From an uncultured Clostridium sp. (GTDB taxonomy: Bacteria; Bacillota; Clostridia; Lachnospirales; Lachnospiraceae), in assembly GCF_900547735.1 (NCBI RefSeq), contig NZ_URHZ01000002.1:68675-132674 (forward strand): 64,000 nt of DNA. Reading direction: 5' to 3'. Below are positions 9,335-18,192 of the stretch, one piece after another. How positions within the stretch are numbered: the stretch's first letter is position 1; the number at the start of each line of letters is the position of its first letter. A program made the position numbers and the translations under genes. Under the pieces are notes generated by a model, which saw nothing but the letters and a program-made list of their open reading frames with translations, searched no databases and was not told where the DNA came from.

Positions 9335-9841
9335 CTAACTGTTTTCTATCAAGTTTCCTTTTGCATCAATCCTTCCGGCATATCTGCCTGGAACCCCGAC
9401 TACTAATGCATAATCCGGCACATCTTTCGTTACAACTGCCCCAGCTGCTACCATGGCATATTCCCCTATTGTAACTCCGCACACAATCGTCGCATTGGCT
9501 CCGATACTTGCTCCATGCTTTACAAGTGTCTTTCTGTATCCTACCGTCCCTTTCGGAAATTCTGCCCGTGGAGTTAAATCATTCGTAAAGACACAGGACG
9601 GGCCGCAAAATACTCCCGCCTCAAGTTCTACCCCCTCATAGACAGACACATTATTCTGGATTTTACAGTTATCGCCAATCTTTACATGATTGGACACATT
9701 CACATTCTGCCCTAAAGAACAGTTTCTCCCGATCCGTGCCCCTCTTTGAATATGACAAAAATGCCAGATCTTTGTCCCTTCTCCGATCTCTACATCCTCA
9801 TCGATATAACAGCTTTCGTGCACAAAGAAATTTTTCTCCAT
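9335..9841 (-). CDS. wbpD: UDP-sugar N-acetyltransferase, WbpD/WlbB-like
   Basis: A 168-residue left-handed beta-helix acetyltransferase built from hexapeptide repeats (VEIGEGTKIW, ARIGRNCSLG, VKIGDNCKIQ and others). The loop CGPSCVFTNDLTPRA at 79-93 is characteristic of WbpD/WlbB, which acetylate the C3 amino group of UDP-GlcNAc(3NH2)A using acetyl-CoA. The start codon overlaps the stop of the oxidoreductase by one base (TAATG), which ties their translation together. With WbpA-, WbpB-, WbpE- and WbpI-like proteins in the same operon the assignment is strong. Confidence 0.88.
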   Translation of the reverse strand: MEKNFFVHESCYIDEDVEIGEGTKIWHFCHIQRGARIGRNCSLGQNVNVSNHVKIGDNCKIQNNVSVYEGVELEAGVFCGPSCVFTNDLTPRAEFPKGTVGYRKTLVKHGASIGANATIVCGVTIGEYAMVAAGAVVTKDVPDYALVVGVPGRYAGRIDAKGNLIENS

Positions 9842-10914
9842 TAGAATACACCTTTCATATCTGTACTTGCAAAGTCACAAAGCGGTAATTTTACCACCTT
9901 GCCTTCCTTCTGACTCTTATAGATTGCCAGCACCAGCTCCAGGGCATCCCTGCCAGCATACGCGTCCACATACGGTTTGCGGTCATTCTCAACGGCTTCA
10001 ATCACATCAGCAAACAGACTGGTATGGCCATTTCCATAGACATTGCTGGTTGCCTCCTCTAAGCCTTTGTTTTTACTATCCGCTTCAGTTTCATCCGCAA
10101 AGTTCCAGACATCAATATTATTGGTTGACTTTCCGCCAATCTTGACGGTTCCCTTTTCCCCAAATATGTAAAGCGTCTCTTCCAGATTTTGCGGATATAC
10201 ATTCGTTGTACCTTCTATCGTTGCTACTGCTCCGTTCTTAAATTTAACAACTGCCATTCCTATGTCTTCCGCTTCCAGATAATGGTGGAACTGCTGGCGG
10301 GTTTGCCCATAAACCTCTTCAATCTCACTGCCAAAGGTCCAGCGTAGCAGATCAATTCCGTGGATGCACTGATTCATTAAAGCTCCGCCATCCTGAGCCC
10401 AAGTTCCTCTCCATGGTGCCTGCGTATAGTAATCTTGATTCCGGTTCCATCGTACATGGATGGAACCATGGGATAGAGTGCCAAATCTTCCAGCCTCCAG
10501 GGCATGACGCATCTCCTGAACTGCAATATTGAAGCGATTCTGATGACAGGCACTGACTTTCACGTTCATCTTTTCGGAAAGTTCGATAATTGCGTTGGCA
10601 TCTTTGATGCTCATTGCCATTGGCTTTTCAACGATGACATGGATTCCATGCCTGATACAGAACAATGCAATTTCTGCATGGATTCCACTTTCTGTTGCAA
10701 TGCTGACCAATTCCGGTTTCAGTTCTTCTACCATCGTCTTATAATCCGTATATCTTTTGATGGACATGTTTCCCCGCATACCATGTTTGTCGAGAAGTTC
10801 CTCCATATGTTCCGGTACAATATCGCAGACCGCAGCAATTTCCAGTTGATTGTTTACCGCCGCTTTCATGTGATTCGTGGAGATTCTTCCACATCCGATT
10901 AAAGCATATCTCAT
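9841..10914 (-). CDS. wbpB: UDP-GlcNAcA 3-dehydrogenase, Gfo/Idh/MocA family (WbpB/WlbA-like)
   Basis: A 357-residue NAD-dependent oxidoreductase. It shows the Rossmann start YALIGCGRIS, the VEKPMA motif of the family, and GGALMNQCIHGIDLLRW with the conserved His-x3-Asp of WlbA/WbpB. The expected reaction is oxidation of C3 of UDP-GlcNAcA to the 3-keto sugar used by the WbpE-like aminotransferase. The ATG at 10,914 overlaps the epimerase stop as ATGA, so this start is preferred over an in-frame upstream codon at 10,941. Confidence 0.88.
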   Translation of the reverse strand: MRYALIGCGRISTNHMKAAVNNQLEIAAVCDIVPEHMEELLDKHGMRGNMSIKRYTDYKTMVEELKPELVSIATESGIHAEIALFCIRHGIHVIVEKPMAMSIKDANAIIELSEKMNVKVSACHQNRFNIAVQEMRHALEAGRFGTLSHGSIHVRWNRNQDYYTQAPWRGTWAQDGGALMNQCIHGIDLLRWTFGSEIEEVYGQTRQQFHHYLEAEDIGMAVVKFKNGAVATIEGTTNVYPQNLEETLYIFGEKGTVKIGGKSTNNIDVWNFADETEADSKNKGLEEATSNVYGNGHTSLFADVIEAVENDRKPYVDAYAGRDALELVLAIYKSQKEGKVVKLPLCDFASTDMKGVF

Positions 10915-12002
10915 TGTTGATTTCCTCTCAGAATGCTGCATAGTTTTTCGGCAGCATCTCCTTTTCCGTAGTAGTCTTGTTTATTATCGCAGTCTACGAC
11001 TGTATTATTAACTTTGTCTACAATATCCTCTGAATTAGGATGGGCGAGTATATTGTGGTTTCCATTTAACGTCTCAACCCATTCAGTCTGTTCCCGTACA
11101 GTTACACATGGCGTATTTAATATGTATGCTTCTTTTTGCAGTCCCCCCGAATCCGTAACCACTTTGAGCGCATTCTTTGTAAAATACAACATGTCCAAAT
11201 ATCCCATTGGCTCAACCAAAAAAATATTCCTATATTGTTTTTCTTCGTATAAACTACTCACCAATCCTTTTGTCCTGGGATGTACCGAAAAGATAACCGG
11301 GTATTCTAATTTTTCAAATGCATCTAATATCTCCGCAATCTTCTCTACAGAGTCGGTATTTTCTGCCCGGTGTACCGTTGCCAAATACCATTTATCCAAA
11401 TTTCTCATTGTTCCCTGAATCACCCGAAGCCTTGAAAGCCATGTGTCTCTGCCGTTTTTTTCCATCTCTTTGGAATAAAACAAAACGGCGTCACACATTA
11501 CATCTCCAATGTTATAAACACCTGAGTTGATTCCCTCTTTCTGAAGACTAGAGACTGCAGTGTCTGTTGGACACAATAATAATTTTGATATATGATCCGT
11601 CAATATCCGGTTGATTTCCTCCGGCATATTCATATTATAAGAGCGAAGACCTGCTTCCACATGGATAATTGGGATATGCAATTTACTTGCTGCAAGTGCG
11701 CCGGCAAGTGTTGAATTGGTGTCGCCATAAACGATAAGATAATCCGGCGTTTCTTTTATCAGTATTCCTTCTATAGCAGTCATCATATCTGCCGTCTGTC
11801 TGGCATGACTTCCCGAACCCACCCCTAAATTGAACTCCGGTTTCGGAATCTGTAATTCATCAAAAAATATATCTGACATATTTACGTCATAATGCTGTCC
11901 TGTATGAACTAATATTTCTTCATGTTCTTGACGTAATTTCCGTGACACTGCCGCTGCTTTTATAAACTGAGGCCTTGCTCCTACGATTGTCACTATTTTC
12001 AT
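10911..12002 (-). CDS. UDP-N-acetylglucosamine 2-epimerase family (WecB/WbpI-like)
   Basis: A 363-residue non-hydrolysing 2-epimerase. Family marks are GARPQFIKAA at the N-terminus, HTGQHYD, VYGDTNSTLAG, HVEAGLRS and TDSGGLQKEA. WecB inverts C2 of UDP-GlcNAc; the paralogue WbpI does the same on UDP-GlcNAc3NAcA to give UDP-ManNAc3NAcA. Because the four other enzymes of that route flank it, the WbpI role is favoured, but the sequence alone does not separate the two. It sits between the dehydrogenase (13-base gap) and the WbpB-like gene (4-base overlap). Confidence 0.87.
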   Translation of the reverse strand: MKIVTIVGARPQFIKAAAVSRKLRQEHEEILVHTGQHYDVNMSDIFFDELQIPKPEFNLGVGSGSHARQTADMMTAIEGILIKETPDYLIVYGDTNSTLAGALAASKLHIPIIHVEAGLRSYNMNMPEEINRILTDHISKLLLCPTDTAVSSLQKEGINSGVYNIGDVMCDAVLFYSKEMEKNGRDTWLSRLRVIQGTMRNLDKWYLATVHRAENTDSVEKIAEILDAFEKLEYPVIFSVHPRTKGLVSSLYEEKQYRNIFLVEPMGYLDMLYFTKNALKVVTDSGGLQKEAYILNTPCVTVREQTEWVETLNGNHNILAHPNSEDIVDKVNNTVVDCDNKQDYYGKGDAAEKLCSILRGNQQ

Positions 12003-12015
12003 CTATACAGTTCTC

Positions 12016-13329
12016 CTATAAAATTTCTATATTATCTCTTGGCTGAATATTTTTCATTACATTTTTAGTGTCAAAAATGGCCTTCGCATTCGCTTGAATC
12101 ATTGCATAATCGACATTAGAATGTGCGGTTGTTATCACCACCAAATCATACGAAGAAACTATTTCAGGGGTTAACTCTGTTAATCCCTGGACTGTGTTTC
12201 CGTGTTCTTTATATTCTGCAACCCATGGATCATAGTATTTAACCAATGCCTTTTCTTTTTCCAGCTCTTCTATCACTCGTATAGCCGGACTTTCCCTGTA
12301 ATCATCGATATCCTGTTTATAGGCAACGCCCAATACCAAAACTTTGGCATTTTTTAAGGCTTTTTCATAATTATTCAAAATCTTTCCAGCCCGCTCCACA
12401 CAATATTCCGGCATCCGATCATTGATCATCATGGAACTCTCAATCATCGATGTATGAAATCCATACTCTCTTGCTTTCCATGACAAATAATAGGGATCAA
12501 GAGGAATGCAATGCCCTCCCAGACCTGGTCCGGGATAGAACGGCTGGAATCCGTACGGTTTCGATTTGGCAGCATCTACGACCTCCCACATGCTGATTCC
12601 CATTTTGTTACATAACATCGTCAACTCATTGACCAGTCCGATATTGATATTTCGATAGGTATTTTCCAGAATTTTTTCCATTTCCGCCACAGACGGAGAT
12701 GATACTTCATACACATCTCCATCCAACACTGTGCGGTACATAGCGGCAATCACTTCTGTAGCATCTTTCCCGATTGCCCCAACTACCTTAGGAGTGTTTT
12801 TAGTTTTGTAGATCAAATTACCCGGGTCCACGCGTTCAGGCGAAAACCCCAAATAAAAATCGGTTCCGCATTTCAGGCCGGAACCGTCTTCTAAAATTGG
12901 TTTTATCAGTTCTTCCGTTGTCCCCGGATACGTCGTGGATTCCAGAACTACCATTGTTTCTTTTTTTAAATATTTTGCAATTTCTTTAGTGGAATCACGT
13001 ACGTAACTGATATCAGGCTGCTGGTGCTTATCTAACGGGGTAGGCACACAAATTGCGATAAAATCTACATCCTTGACAAAAGAAAAATCCGTTGTAGCCG
13101 AAAGAATTCCTGTCTCTACTAAATTTTTCAAATCACTGTCAACCACATCACCAATATAGTTATTGCCTTCGTTTACCAATTTCACCTTTTCGCACTGGAC
13201 ATCAAAGCCAATTGTGTGAAATCCTGCTTTTGCCTTTTCTACCGCAAGTGGAAGACCTACATAACCAAGTCCAACCACGCCTACCGTCAGTTTTCTTTCA
13301 GAAATTTTTTGCAACATTTTTTCTTTCAT
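12016..13329 (-). CDS. UDP-N-acetylglucosamine 6-dehydrogenase (WbpA/WecC family)
   Basis: A 437-residue UDP-sugar dehydrogenase that oxidises C6 twice with NAD+ to a uronic acid. It has the Rossmann motif GVVGLGYVGLPLA at 16-28, SPERVDPGN, and the catalytic cysteine in GLGGHCIPLDPYYL. The pattern (VPTPLD, ESTTYPGTTEE) matches WbpA/WbpO-type enzymes acting on N-acetylhexosamines. In this operon it most likely supplies UDP-GlcNAcA as first step of the diacetamido-uronic acid route. A GGAGATAAA ribosome site precedes the ATG. Confidence 0.88.
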   Translation of the reverse strand: MKEKMLQKISERKLTVGVVGLGYVGLPLAVEKAKAGFHTIGFDVQCEKVKLVNEGNNYIGDVVDSDLKNLVETGILSATTDFSFVKDVDFIAICVPTPLDKHQQPDISYVRDSTKEIAKYLKKETMVVLESTTYPGTTEELIKPILEDGSGLKCGTDFYLGFSPERVDPGNLIYKTKNTPKVVGAIGKDATEVIAAMYRTVLDGDVYEVSSPSVAEMEKILENTYRNINIGLVNELTMLCNKMGISMWEVVDAAKSKPYGFQPFYPGPGLGGHCIPLDPYYLSWKAREYGFHTSMIESSMMINDRMPEYCVERAGKILNNYEKALKNAKVLVLGVAYKQDIDDYRESPAIRVIEELEKEKALVKYYDPWVAEYKEHGNTVQGLTELTPEIVSSYDLVVITTAHSNVDYAMIQANAKAIFDTKNVMKNIQPRDNIEIL

Positions 13330-13346
13330 TATTCTCTTTTATCTCC

Positions 13347-14567
13347 TTAAAATAAATCTGCAAATTGAGCAGCTAATTTTTCGTAAGTAAAGTATTCCAG
13401 TACCGCATGTTTCCCATTCATTCCCATTTTTTTTCTTTCTTCTTCCGGCAGTTCATGCAGCGCGCAGATTCCCTCCGATAATGCCTCCACATTTTCTGCT
13501 TCAACTGAAATGCCGCAATGATACTGCATAATGTAATTATTGGGAGCATCTACCGCATAAAGAATCGGTTTTCCTGACATCATAGAATCAAACAGCTTAT
13601 TCATACAAATACCAAATCGGAACATATCATTGCGCAGTGCCCCCACGTAGAGGGCATCTGCCTGCTCTAATAATTCAGGAATTGCACATTTAGGAACCGG
13701 AGGTAAAAACACAAAGCTGTCTTTTGGGTTCGTCTGAGCCAGTTCTTTTAATTCTTCCTTTTGGCTTCCATTTCCCACAAAGACAACCGCTATATTGAGA
13801 TGATTTAGTTTTTGTACAGCCTCTATCAAACAGGTCAGTGCATAAGAACGGGTATGACTTCCAAAAAAACAAATGATAAATTTTCCTTCCTGCTTTAGCT
13901 TTGTAAAAGCCTGTCTGTGTTTGGCCGGAAGTTCTTTTTCATTGAGCCATTCTTCTAACACAACACCATTGGAAACTGTTTTAAACTTTTCCGCTTGCAT
14001 CCCATGATCAACAAAATACTCCTTGGCGCCAGGTAATAATGAAACTATATAATCCGCATGTTTACAAAAGGAGTTTTCTGCTATCTGCATCAAAATAACA
14101 AAGGGATTTGTTCTTTTCATTTTCCCTAATTCAATCAGGGTAATGGGCCACATATCATGCACTTCATGTATCAACTTCGCTTTTCCCTTTTTCGCAATCC
14201 TCTGACCCGCGTATGTATCCAGAGGATAGGTGGAAGAAGTAATGACAACGTCCGGTTTCCATTTTTCCGCTATCCTGCCCGCGTTCAGCCACAGTTTTCC
14301 AACAAAGCGAAACATGGTAAAAGCCCGCGTGACTCCATTTCCCTGATAGTCACCGGTTCTCAGCCAGTAATAATCAATCCCATCGATCTCTTCTTTCTGG
14401 AAATCTTTTTTTACCTTAGGATTCTTTATTCTAAGATGAGAAAAATCGCCGGCAATAATCCTGACATGATGCCCCATCTTAACCCATTCTCTGGCGAGAT
14501 AGTACGGCCTGAATTCCATTCCCATCTCAGGGCTTCCGGCGTAATGATTAATTAATAATATGTTCAT
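13347..14567 (-). CDS. WbuB-like glycosyltransferase family 4
   Basis: A 406-residue transferase similar in layout to WbuB/WbpZ-group enzymes: INHYAGSPEMGMEFRPYYLA at the N-terminus, HEVHDMWPITLIELG in the middle, and a donor site of the form GICMNKLFDSMMSGKPI near residues 330-346. Enzymes of this group often add the second sugar onto the initiating phosphosugar. It directly follows the phosphoglycosyltransferase by 17 bases, which fits such a role, though this is inference. No signal peptide or membrane helix is obvious. Confidence 0.82.
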   Translation of the reverse strand: MNILLINHYAGSPEMGMEFRPYYLAREWVKMGHHVRIIAGDFSHLRIKNPKVKKDFQKEEIDGIDYYWLRTGDYQGNGVTRAFTMFRFVGKLWLNAGRIAEKWKPDVVITSSTYPLDTYAGQRIAKKGKAKLIHEVHDMWPITLIELGKMKRTNPFVILMQIAENSFCKHADYIVSLLPGAKEYFVDHGMQAEKFKTVSNGVVLEEWLNEKELPAKHRQAFTKLKQEGKFIICFFGSHTRSYALTCLIEAVQKLNHLNIAVVFVGNGSQKEELKELAQTNPKDSFVFLPPVPKCAIPELLEQADALYVGALRNDMFRFGICMNKLFDSMMSGKPILYAVDAPNNYIMQYHCGISVEAENVEALSEGICALHELPEEERKKMGMNGKHAVLEYFTYEKLAAQFADLF

Positions 14568-14584
14568 ATAAGTTATCCTGTCAT

Positions 14585-15280
14585 TTATTTTATGACCGCT
14601 AATACGGTTTTAATTAAAAGCATTATTTCAGAAATCAAAGAAAATGATTTAAGTGCTTCCAAATTCAGCCGCATCTTTCTCACCAACACCCGCTCCACAT
14701 AAACCTGGTCTGCGCTCAGCCCTTCGTCCATCCCCTCAGCAATGAGCTTATCCTCATCTTTAAATTCAATGCTGGCCTCGCTCGTCACACCCGCGGGCAA
14801 AAGCAGTGTCGCATACATCTCCTTTGAATATTTTCCCAAAAATTTCGGCACCTCCGGCCGGGTTCCGACGAAGGTCATCTCACCTTTCCAAATATTGATA
14901 AGCTGCGGCAGTTCATCCAATCGGCAGCCCCTCAGCTTTTTACCGGCCTTTGTAATGCGGACATCCTGATCCACGGTCACAAGGCTGCCGATTCGCTCGG
15001 CATTTTGCACCATGGTGCGAAATTTGTAGATGCGGAACCGACGGCCATACTGTGTCACCCGTTCCTGACGGTAGAAAACGGGCCCTGCGGAGTCAAGCCT
15101 GATCCAGAGAGATAGTAGCAAAAGCACTGGAGACAAGAGGAGCAGCATAACAGACGACATGACAAAATCAAAAGAACGTTTTATCAGCAGGCTGATTTTG
15201 CGTTTTTCTAGTCGTTCGTAATATGGTCTGACCTCTTCTGTGCGCATAAATTCAGGAAGCTGTTCCCATCTGCAAAGCAT
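14585..15280 (-). CDS. Initiating undecaprenyl-phosphate phosphoglycosyltransferase (PglC/EpsL-like)
   Basis: A 232-residue small-type bacterial sugar transferase. It has one hydrophobic, probably re-entrant helix at about 36-60, the KFRTM motif at 86-90, the catalytic Asp-Glu pair in CRLDELPQL (Asp122, Glu123) and MTFVGTRPE. Such enzymes transfer a sugar-1-phosphate to undecaprenyl phosphate to start repeat-unit assembly. The ATG at 15,280 follows GAGGAGAG; the longer frame to 15,346 would run into the aminotransferase gene. Pairing with a DegT aminotransferase suggests a 4-amino-6-deoxy sugar as first residue, but no 4,6-dehydratase gene is in view. Confidence 0.88.
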   Translation of the reverse strand: MLCRWEQLPEFMRTEEVRPYYERLEKRKISLLIKRSFDFVMSSVMLLLLSPVLLLLSLWIRLDSAGPVFYRQERVTQYGRRFRIYKFRTMVQNAERIGSLVTVDQDVRITKAGKKLRGCRLDELPQLINIWKGEMTFVGTRPEVPKFLGKYSKEMYATLLLPAGVTSEASIEFKDEDKLIAEGMDEGLSADQVYVERVLVRKMRLNLEALKSFSLISEIMLLIKTVLAVIK

Positions 15281-15312
15281 GATTCTCTCCTCAACTATTT
15301 TATTTGAATTTT

Positions 15313-16545
15313 TTACTTCATTTCTTCTTCCAACTCTCGGTAACACTGCTTAAAAACATCTATTACAAACTCTACCTGTTCGTCGGTCAAGCAGGTATGA
15401 AGCGGAAGAGTGATTTCATTTTCAAACTGTCTGTATGCATTTGGATAATCTTTGATATCAAATCCCAGATTTATGTAAGCCGTGTGCATCGGCAGCGGCT
15501 TATAGTGTACGTTGGCCGCCACACCGGCCTCAGCCATGCGGCTAATCAGCTGGTTACGAAATTCCAGATTTTTTCCGTCCAGACGCACAAGGTAAAGGTG
15601 GCGACTGGAATGATATTCCTGTTCTGAACTTGCCTCCAGATCATGGCACAGGATTTTGAGCGGCAGCCCGTTTAGCGCCTCGCTATACCGGGCTACAATC
15701 TCCCTACGCCTCTCCAGGATTCCGGGATACCTCCGCATCTGTGCCAGCCCAATCCCCGCCATAATATCAGTCATATTGCATTTATAGGCAGGTATAACGA
15801 TATCATATTCCCAGGCTCCCAGTTTTGTTTTTGCTAAAGCATCCTTGCTCTGTCCATGAAGAGACAGCAGCATAAACTGCTGGTAAATCCACTCGTTATC
15901 AATACCGTGAATCTCCTTCCACACGAGCGCACCGCCTTCTGCTGTCGTCAGATTTTTCACTGCATGAAAGGAGAAAGCGGTAATATCTGCCACTTCACCG
16001 CACATTCTTCCATTTCTGGATGCACCAAACGCATGGGCGGCGTCCGCCAGTATGATAATCCGTCCAAAGTTTTCCTGAATTACACTCGTTGGATGGAATA
16101 GTGCCTTTTTTCGTTCTACAATTTCAAATATCCGGTCATAATCACACATCACTCCGCCGATATCCACCGGAATAATCGCTTTTGTTTTTTCCGTGATTGC
16201 CTGTTCCAGCTTTTCATAATCCATCTCATAGGAATTCGGAGCCGTATCAACTAAAATCAGTTTTGCCCCCACGTGACAGACCACACTGGCGCTTGCCGTA
16301 TATGTATATGCGCTGGTAATCACTTCATCTCCGGATCCTATACCCAGGAAGCGAAGCGCCAGCTCCGCGCACGCCGTCGCTGAATTCAGGCAAACCGCTC
16401 TCGGGGCATGAACAAATGCTGCAATCTGCCTCTCAAATTCTTTTGTTTTTGGTCCTGTGGTGATCCAACCAGATTTCAGTGCCTCTGCAACTTCTTTTAT
16501 TTCTTCCTCCGTGATATCCGGCGGTGAAAATGGAACTTTCAGCAT
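15313..16545 (-). CDS. DegT/DnrJ/EryC1/StrS aminotransferase (PglE-like)
   Basis: A 410-residue PLP aminotransferase with Lys197 in SFHAVKNLTTAEGGA as the expected catalytic lysine and Asp168 in ADAAHAFG. The N-terminal VPFSPPDITEEEI and SGWITTGPKTKEFE are typical of enzymes aminating C4 of UDP-4-keto-6-deoxy-HexNAc. It is the first biosynthetic gene after the NusG-like regulator and sits just before the phosphoglycosyltransferase, a frequent pairing in Lachnospiraceae glycan loci. The keto-sugar substrate would need a PglF/CapD-type dehydratase encoded elsewhere. It is clearly distinct from the WbpE-like aminotransferase at the other end of the operon. Confidence 0.85.
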   Translation of the reverse strand: MLKVPFSPPDITEEEIKEVAEALKSGWITTGPKTKEFERQIAAFVHAPRAVCLNSATACAELALRFLGIGSGDEVITSAYTYTASASVVCHVGAKLILVDTAPNSYEMDYEKLEQAITEKTKAIIPVDIGGVMCDYDRIFEIVERKKALFHPTSVIQENFGRIIILADAAHAFGASRNGRMCGEVADITAFSFHAVKNLTTAEGGALVWKEIHGIDNEWIYQQFMLLSLHGQSKDALAKTKLGAWEYDIVIPAYKCNMTDIMAGIGLAQMRRYPGILERRREIVARYSEALNGLPLKILCHDLEASSEQEYHSSRHLYLVRLDGKNLEFRNQLISRMAEAGVAANVHYKPLPMHTAYINLGFDIKDYPNAYRQFENEITLPLHTCLTDEQVEFVIDVFKQCYRELEEEMK

Positions 16546-16751
16546 ATGCAGTATCCTCCTTCATCTTTCCGTCCGCGTACAGACAAGTCAGTTTTAAGCA
16601 GTCGTCGCCCCCCGTAATACAGCCGTCTTGGCGAACGAGTATAACCCTTTGTTGCCAGGCCATGGCTCAAGGCACTAGCTTTCTCTTCATTCAAGTAACT
16701 ATGATTTCGGCTTGTTGCTACCTCTTAAGGGGTATTAGTACTACTTCACCT

Positions 16752-17062
16752 TTAACCCTTAAAAGACTCTCAATATTGTTTTACGCTTCGTTTACCCTGT
16801 ATAATATCGTACTTTTCTTGTACCTCGATATATTTTTTAAGGTGGTTCTTTATAGCCACTATACCTGCATAATATTCTTTTCGACCCAAAATGCCGGTTT
16901 CCCAATTTAGCTTTGCATGCCGGACGAGCAGCGTAAAAGCCGCTTTTCCCTTCAGGTAGCAAATAAAGCTGAATCCACTGTTTTTTTGTCGGTGTTCTCA
17001 CCAGCATACGGACATGATCAGCCATTAGATAGTCTACGATAATATCGACTCACTTGTAAGAA
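16752..17062 (-). pseudogene. Decayed IS200-type transposase (TnpA) remnant
   Basis: The minus strand encodes IVDYLMADHVRMLVRTP, then GKS, then GNRHF, closely matching the middle of IS200-family TnpA (DHVHxLVxxPPK, KGKS, GNRHFW). After GNRHF the match continues in another frame as EYYAGIVAI and KKYIEVQEKYDI, and the end reads SVKQY, a stop codon, then ESFKG and a terminal stop, against the family ending KEYEDPFKG. There is thus at least one frameshift and one nonsense codon, and the first 40-50 codons are missing. The scar sits between the loaP-like gene and the operon it should control. Confidence 0.8.
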
Positions 17063-17095
17063 CATAACTGTTTCAAAGTATCTCGCAACTAAATA

Positions 17096-17119
17096 AAGAG
17101 TCTGCCTTCGCAGACTCTT
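17096..17119 (-). terminator. Rho-independent terminator downstream of the LoaP-like gene
   Basis: A perfect stem AAGAGTCTGC/GCAGACTCTT with a four-base loop, followed on the minus strand by TTATTTAG. It lies 73 bases after the LoaP-like stop codon and ahead of all biosynthetic genes, so transcripts must read through it to reach the operon. Confidence 0.8.
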
Positions 17120-17191
17120 GCAACGGGCGCGGCGGCATATTACACCATCACGCGAATGCGCTTCCCATACCCGCCCGATATTGGTCAACCT

Positions 17192-17830
17192 TTACTCTTT
17201 CCCCACTACTTCTATTCCAAGCTTTACATCGACCATTCTGCCGGCAAATGGCATTCTTATTGTAACTTCTCTTTTATGAAGATTTATCTTCTCCACACAC
17301 CCCTCCAGTCCTTTCAGTGGCCCTTCCTGAACAATTACTTTTTTACCGATGCCACTCCTGACATCCGGCTCATCCGACCTATGGGTTTTAGAATAGTTCT
17401 CCTTTACAATCTTTTGACCATTGTCCAAACTGCATGAGTTAGAATTTTGAGAAATACGTTCTCTGACTGGCTCAATATTAATTTTCGACACTCTGGTAAC
17501 ATGGTCTCTATCCCCGATCGCCTTTATCCATCTCTCTTCATCTTCCGATAAAGCCAAAAAAAGAAAGTTCCCGTCTTGCAGAACTTTCGTCAACCGACCG
17601 ACCTGTTTCAATCTACTGTACAATTCTTCCGCGTTACCGGAATCAGCAAATACATAACCGGGGAATAAGATTTCTTCCACATGCTGCCAGCTCCCTTTGA
17701 ACTTCTTCACCCGCTCTTTTTTCGGTATAAAACATTCTCGCAGGCTGTCTTCACGAAGTGTCAATTGTTTCTTTATTAACTCTGCTGTCTTCTCTTCCTG
17801 TCCTCCCTGGACTTGTATTACATACCACAT
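17192..17830 (-). CDS. loaP: NusG-family processive antiterminator, LoaP-like
   Basis: A 212-residue NusG paralogue. The NGN domain spans about 1-105 (MWYVIQVQGGQEEKTAELI; LFPGYVFAD at 55-63) and the KOW domain about 163-208 (KKVIVQEGPLKGLEGCVEKI). A polar insertion at about 122-160 separates the two. LoaP proteins are specialised NusG homologues of Firmicutes and relatives that travel with RNA polymerase and promote expression of long polysaccharide or antibiotic operons. Its place as first gene of a 17-kb glycan operon, with a terminator right after it, is the expected layout. It is not the housekeeping NusG, which would sit in the secE-rpl region. Confidence 0.88.
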   Translation of the reverse strand: MWYVIQVQGGQEEKTAELIKKQLTLREDSLRECFIPKKERVKKFKGSWQHVEEILFPGYVFADSGNAEELYSRLKQVGRLTKVLQDGNFLFLALSEDEERWIKAIGDRDHVTRVSKINIEPVRERISQNSNSCSLDNGQKIVKENYSKTHRSDEPDVRSGIGKKVIVQEGPLKGLEGCVEKINLHKREVTIRMPFAGRMVDVKLGIEVVGKE

Positions 17831-18125
17831 ATCTGCCGTTCTTCCTTCCTGCGGAAGCGGAAGCGTTCAGAGCTTTTTACATATATTAGGGTAAATTAGG
17901 GTAAGCTTCGCCATTTGCACATTAAATAAAAAAATTCAGTGTGCAATCGTAGTATTACCCTCTATTACCATATAGCCCGGAATCTGTGTGCCAATGCTTC
18001 ACGTCATCTGCCTATAATCCTGTACCCTCATCCTATTTGCATATTTTATCATTTTGCTGCGAGCGCTTAAAAGTTTGTATTATAATGCATTTCTTTATAC
18101 ACTGTAGCACCGTTTTTCAAACGTA

Positions 18126-18153
18126 TGTCGCTTAACAATTGCATTAAGCGACA
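18126..18153. promoter_or_regulatory. Perfect 10-bp inverted repeat in the loaP leader
   Basis: TGTCGCTTAA and TTAAGCGACA are separated by eight bases. The repeat lies about 35 bases downstream of the predicted transcription start of the operon, so it could be an operator or a hairpin in the 5' untranslated RNA. No T run follows, so it is not a classic terminator. Confidence 0.6.
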
Positions 18154-18192
18154 CCTTTCGATTCAATATATACAAATTTCCGAGTTTCGTAA

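Larger units (their letters stand above)
16546..17191 (-). promoter_or_regulatory. Long leader between the LoaP-like gene and the operon body
   Basis: This 646-base gap holds the terminator hairpin at 17,096-17,119, a GC-rich foldable stretch just before it (GGGCGG near 17,171-17,176 able to pair with the GCCGCC near 17,131-17,136, with an inner GCGC/GCG stem), and the IS200 remnant. LoaP-type antiterminators are known to act through structured RNA in the leader and let polymerase pass terminators. The arrangement fits that, but the RNA element itself is only inferred. Nothing else coding was found. Confidence 0.5.

Noticed and set aside
16433..16663. Small minus-strand frame of 76 codons before the PglE-like gene
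   Set aside because: It overlaps the real gene start and the IS200 scar; probably the non-coding end of the old element.
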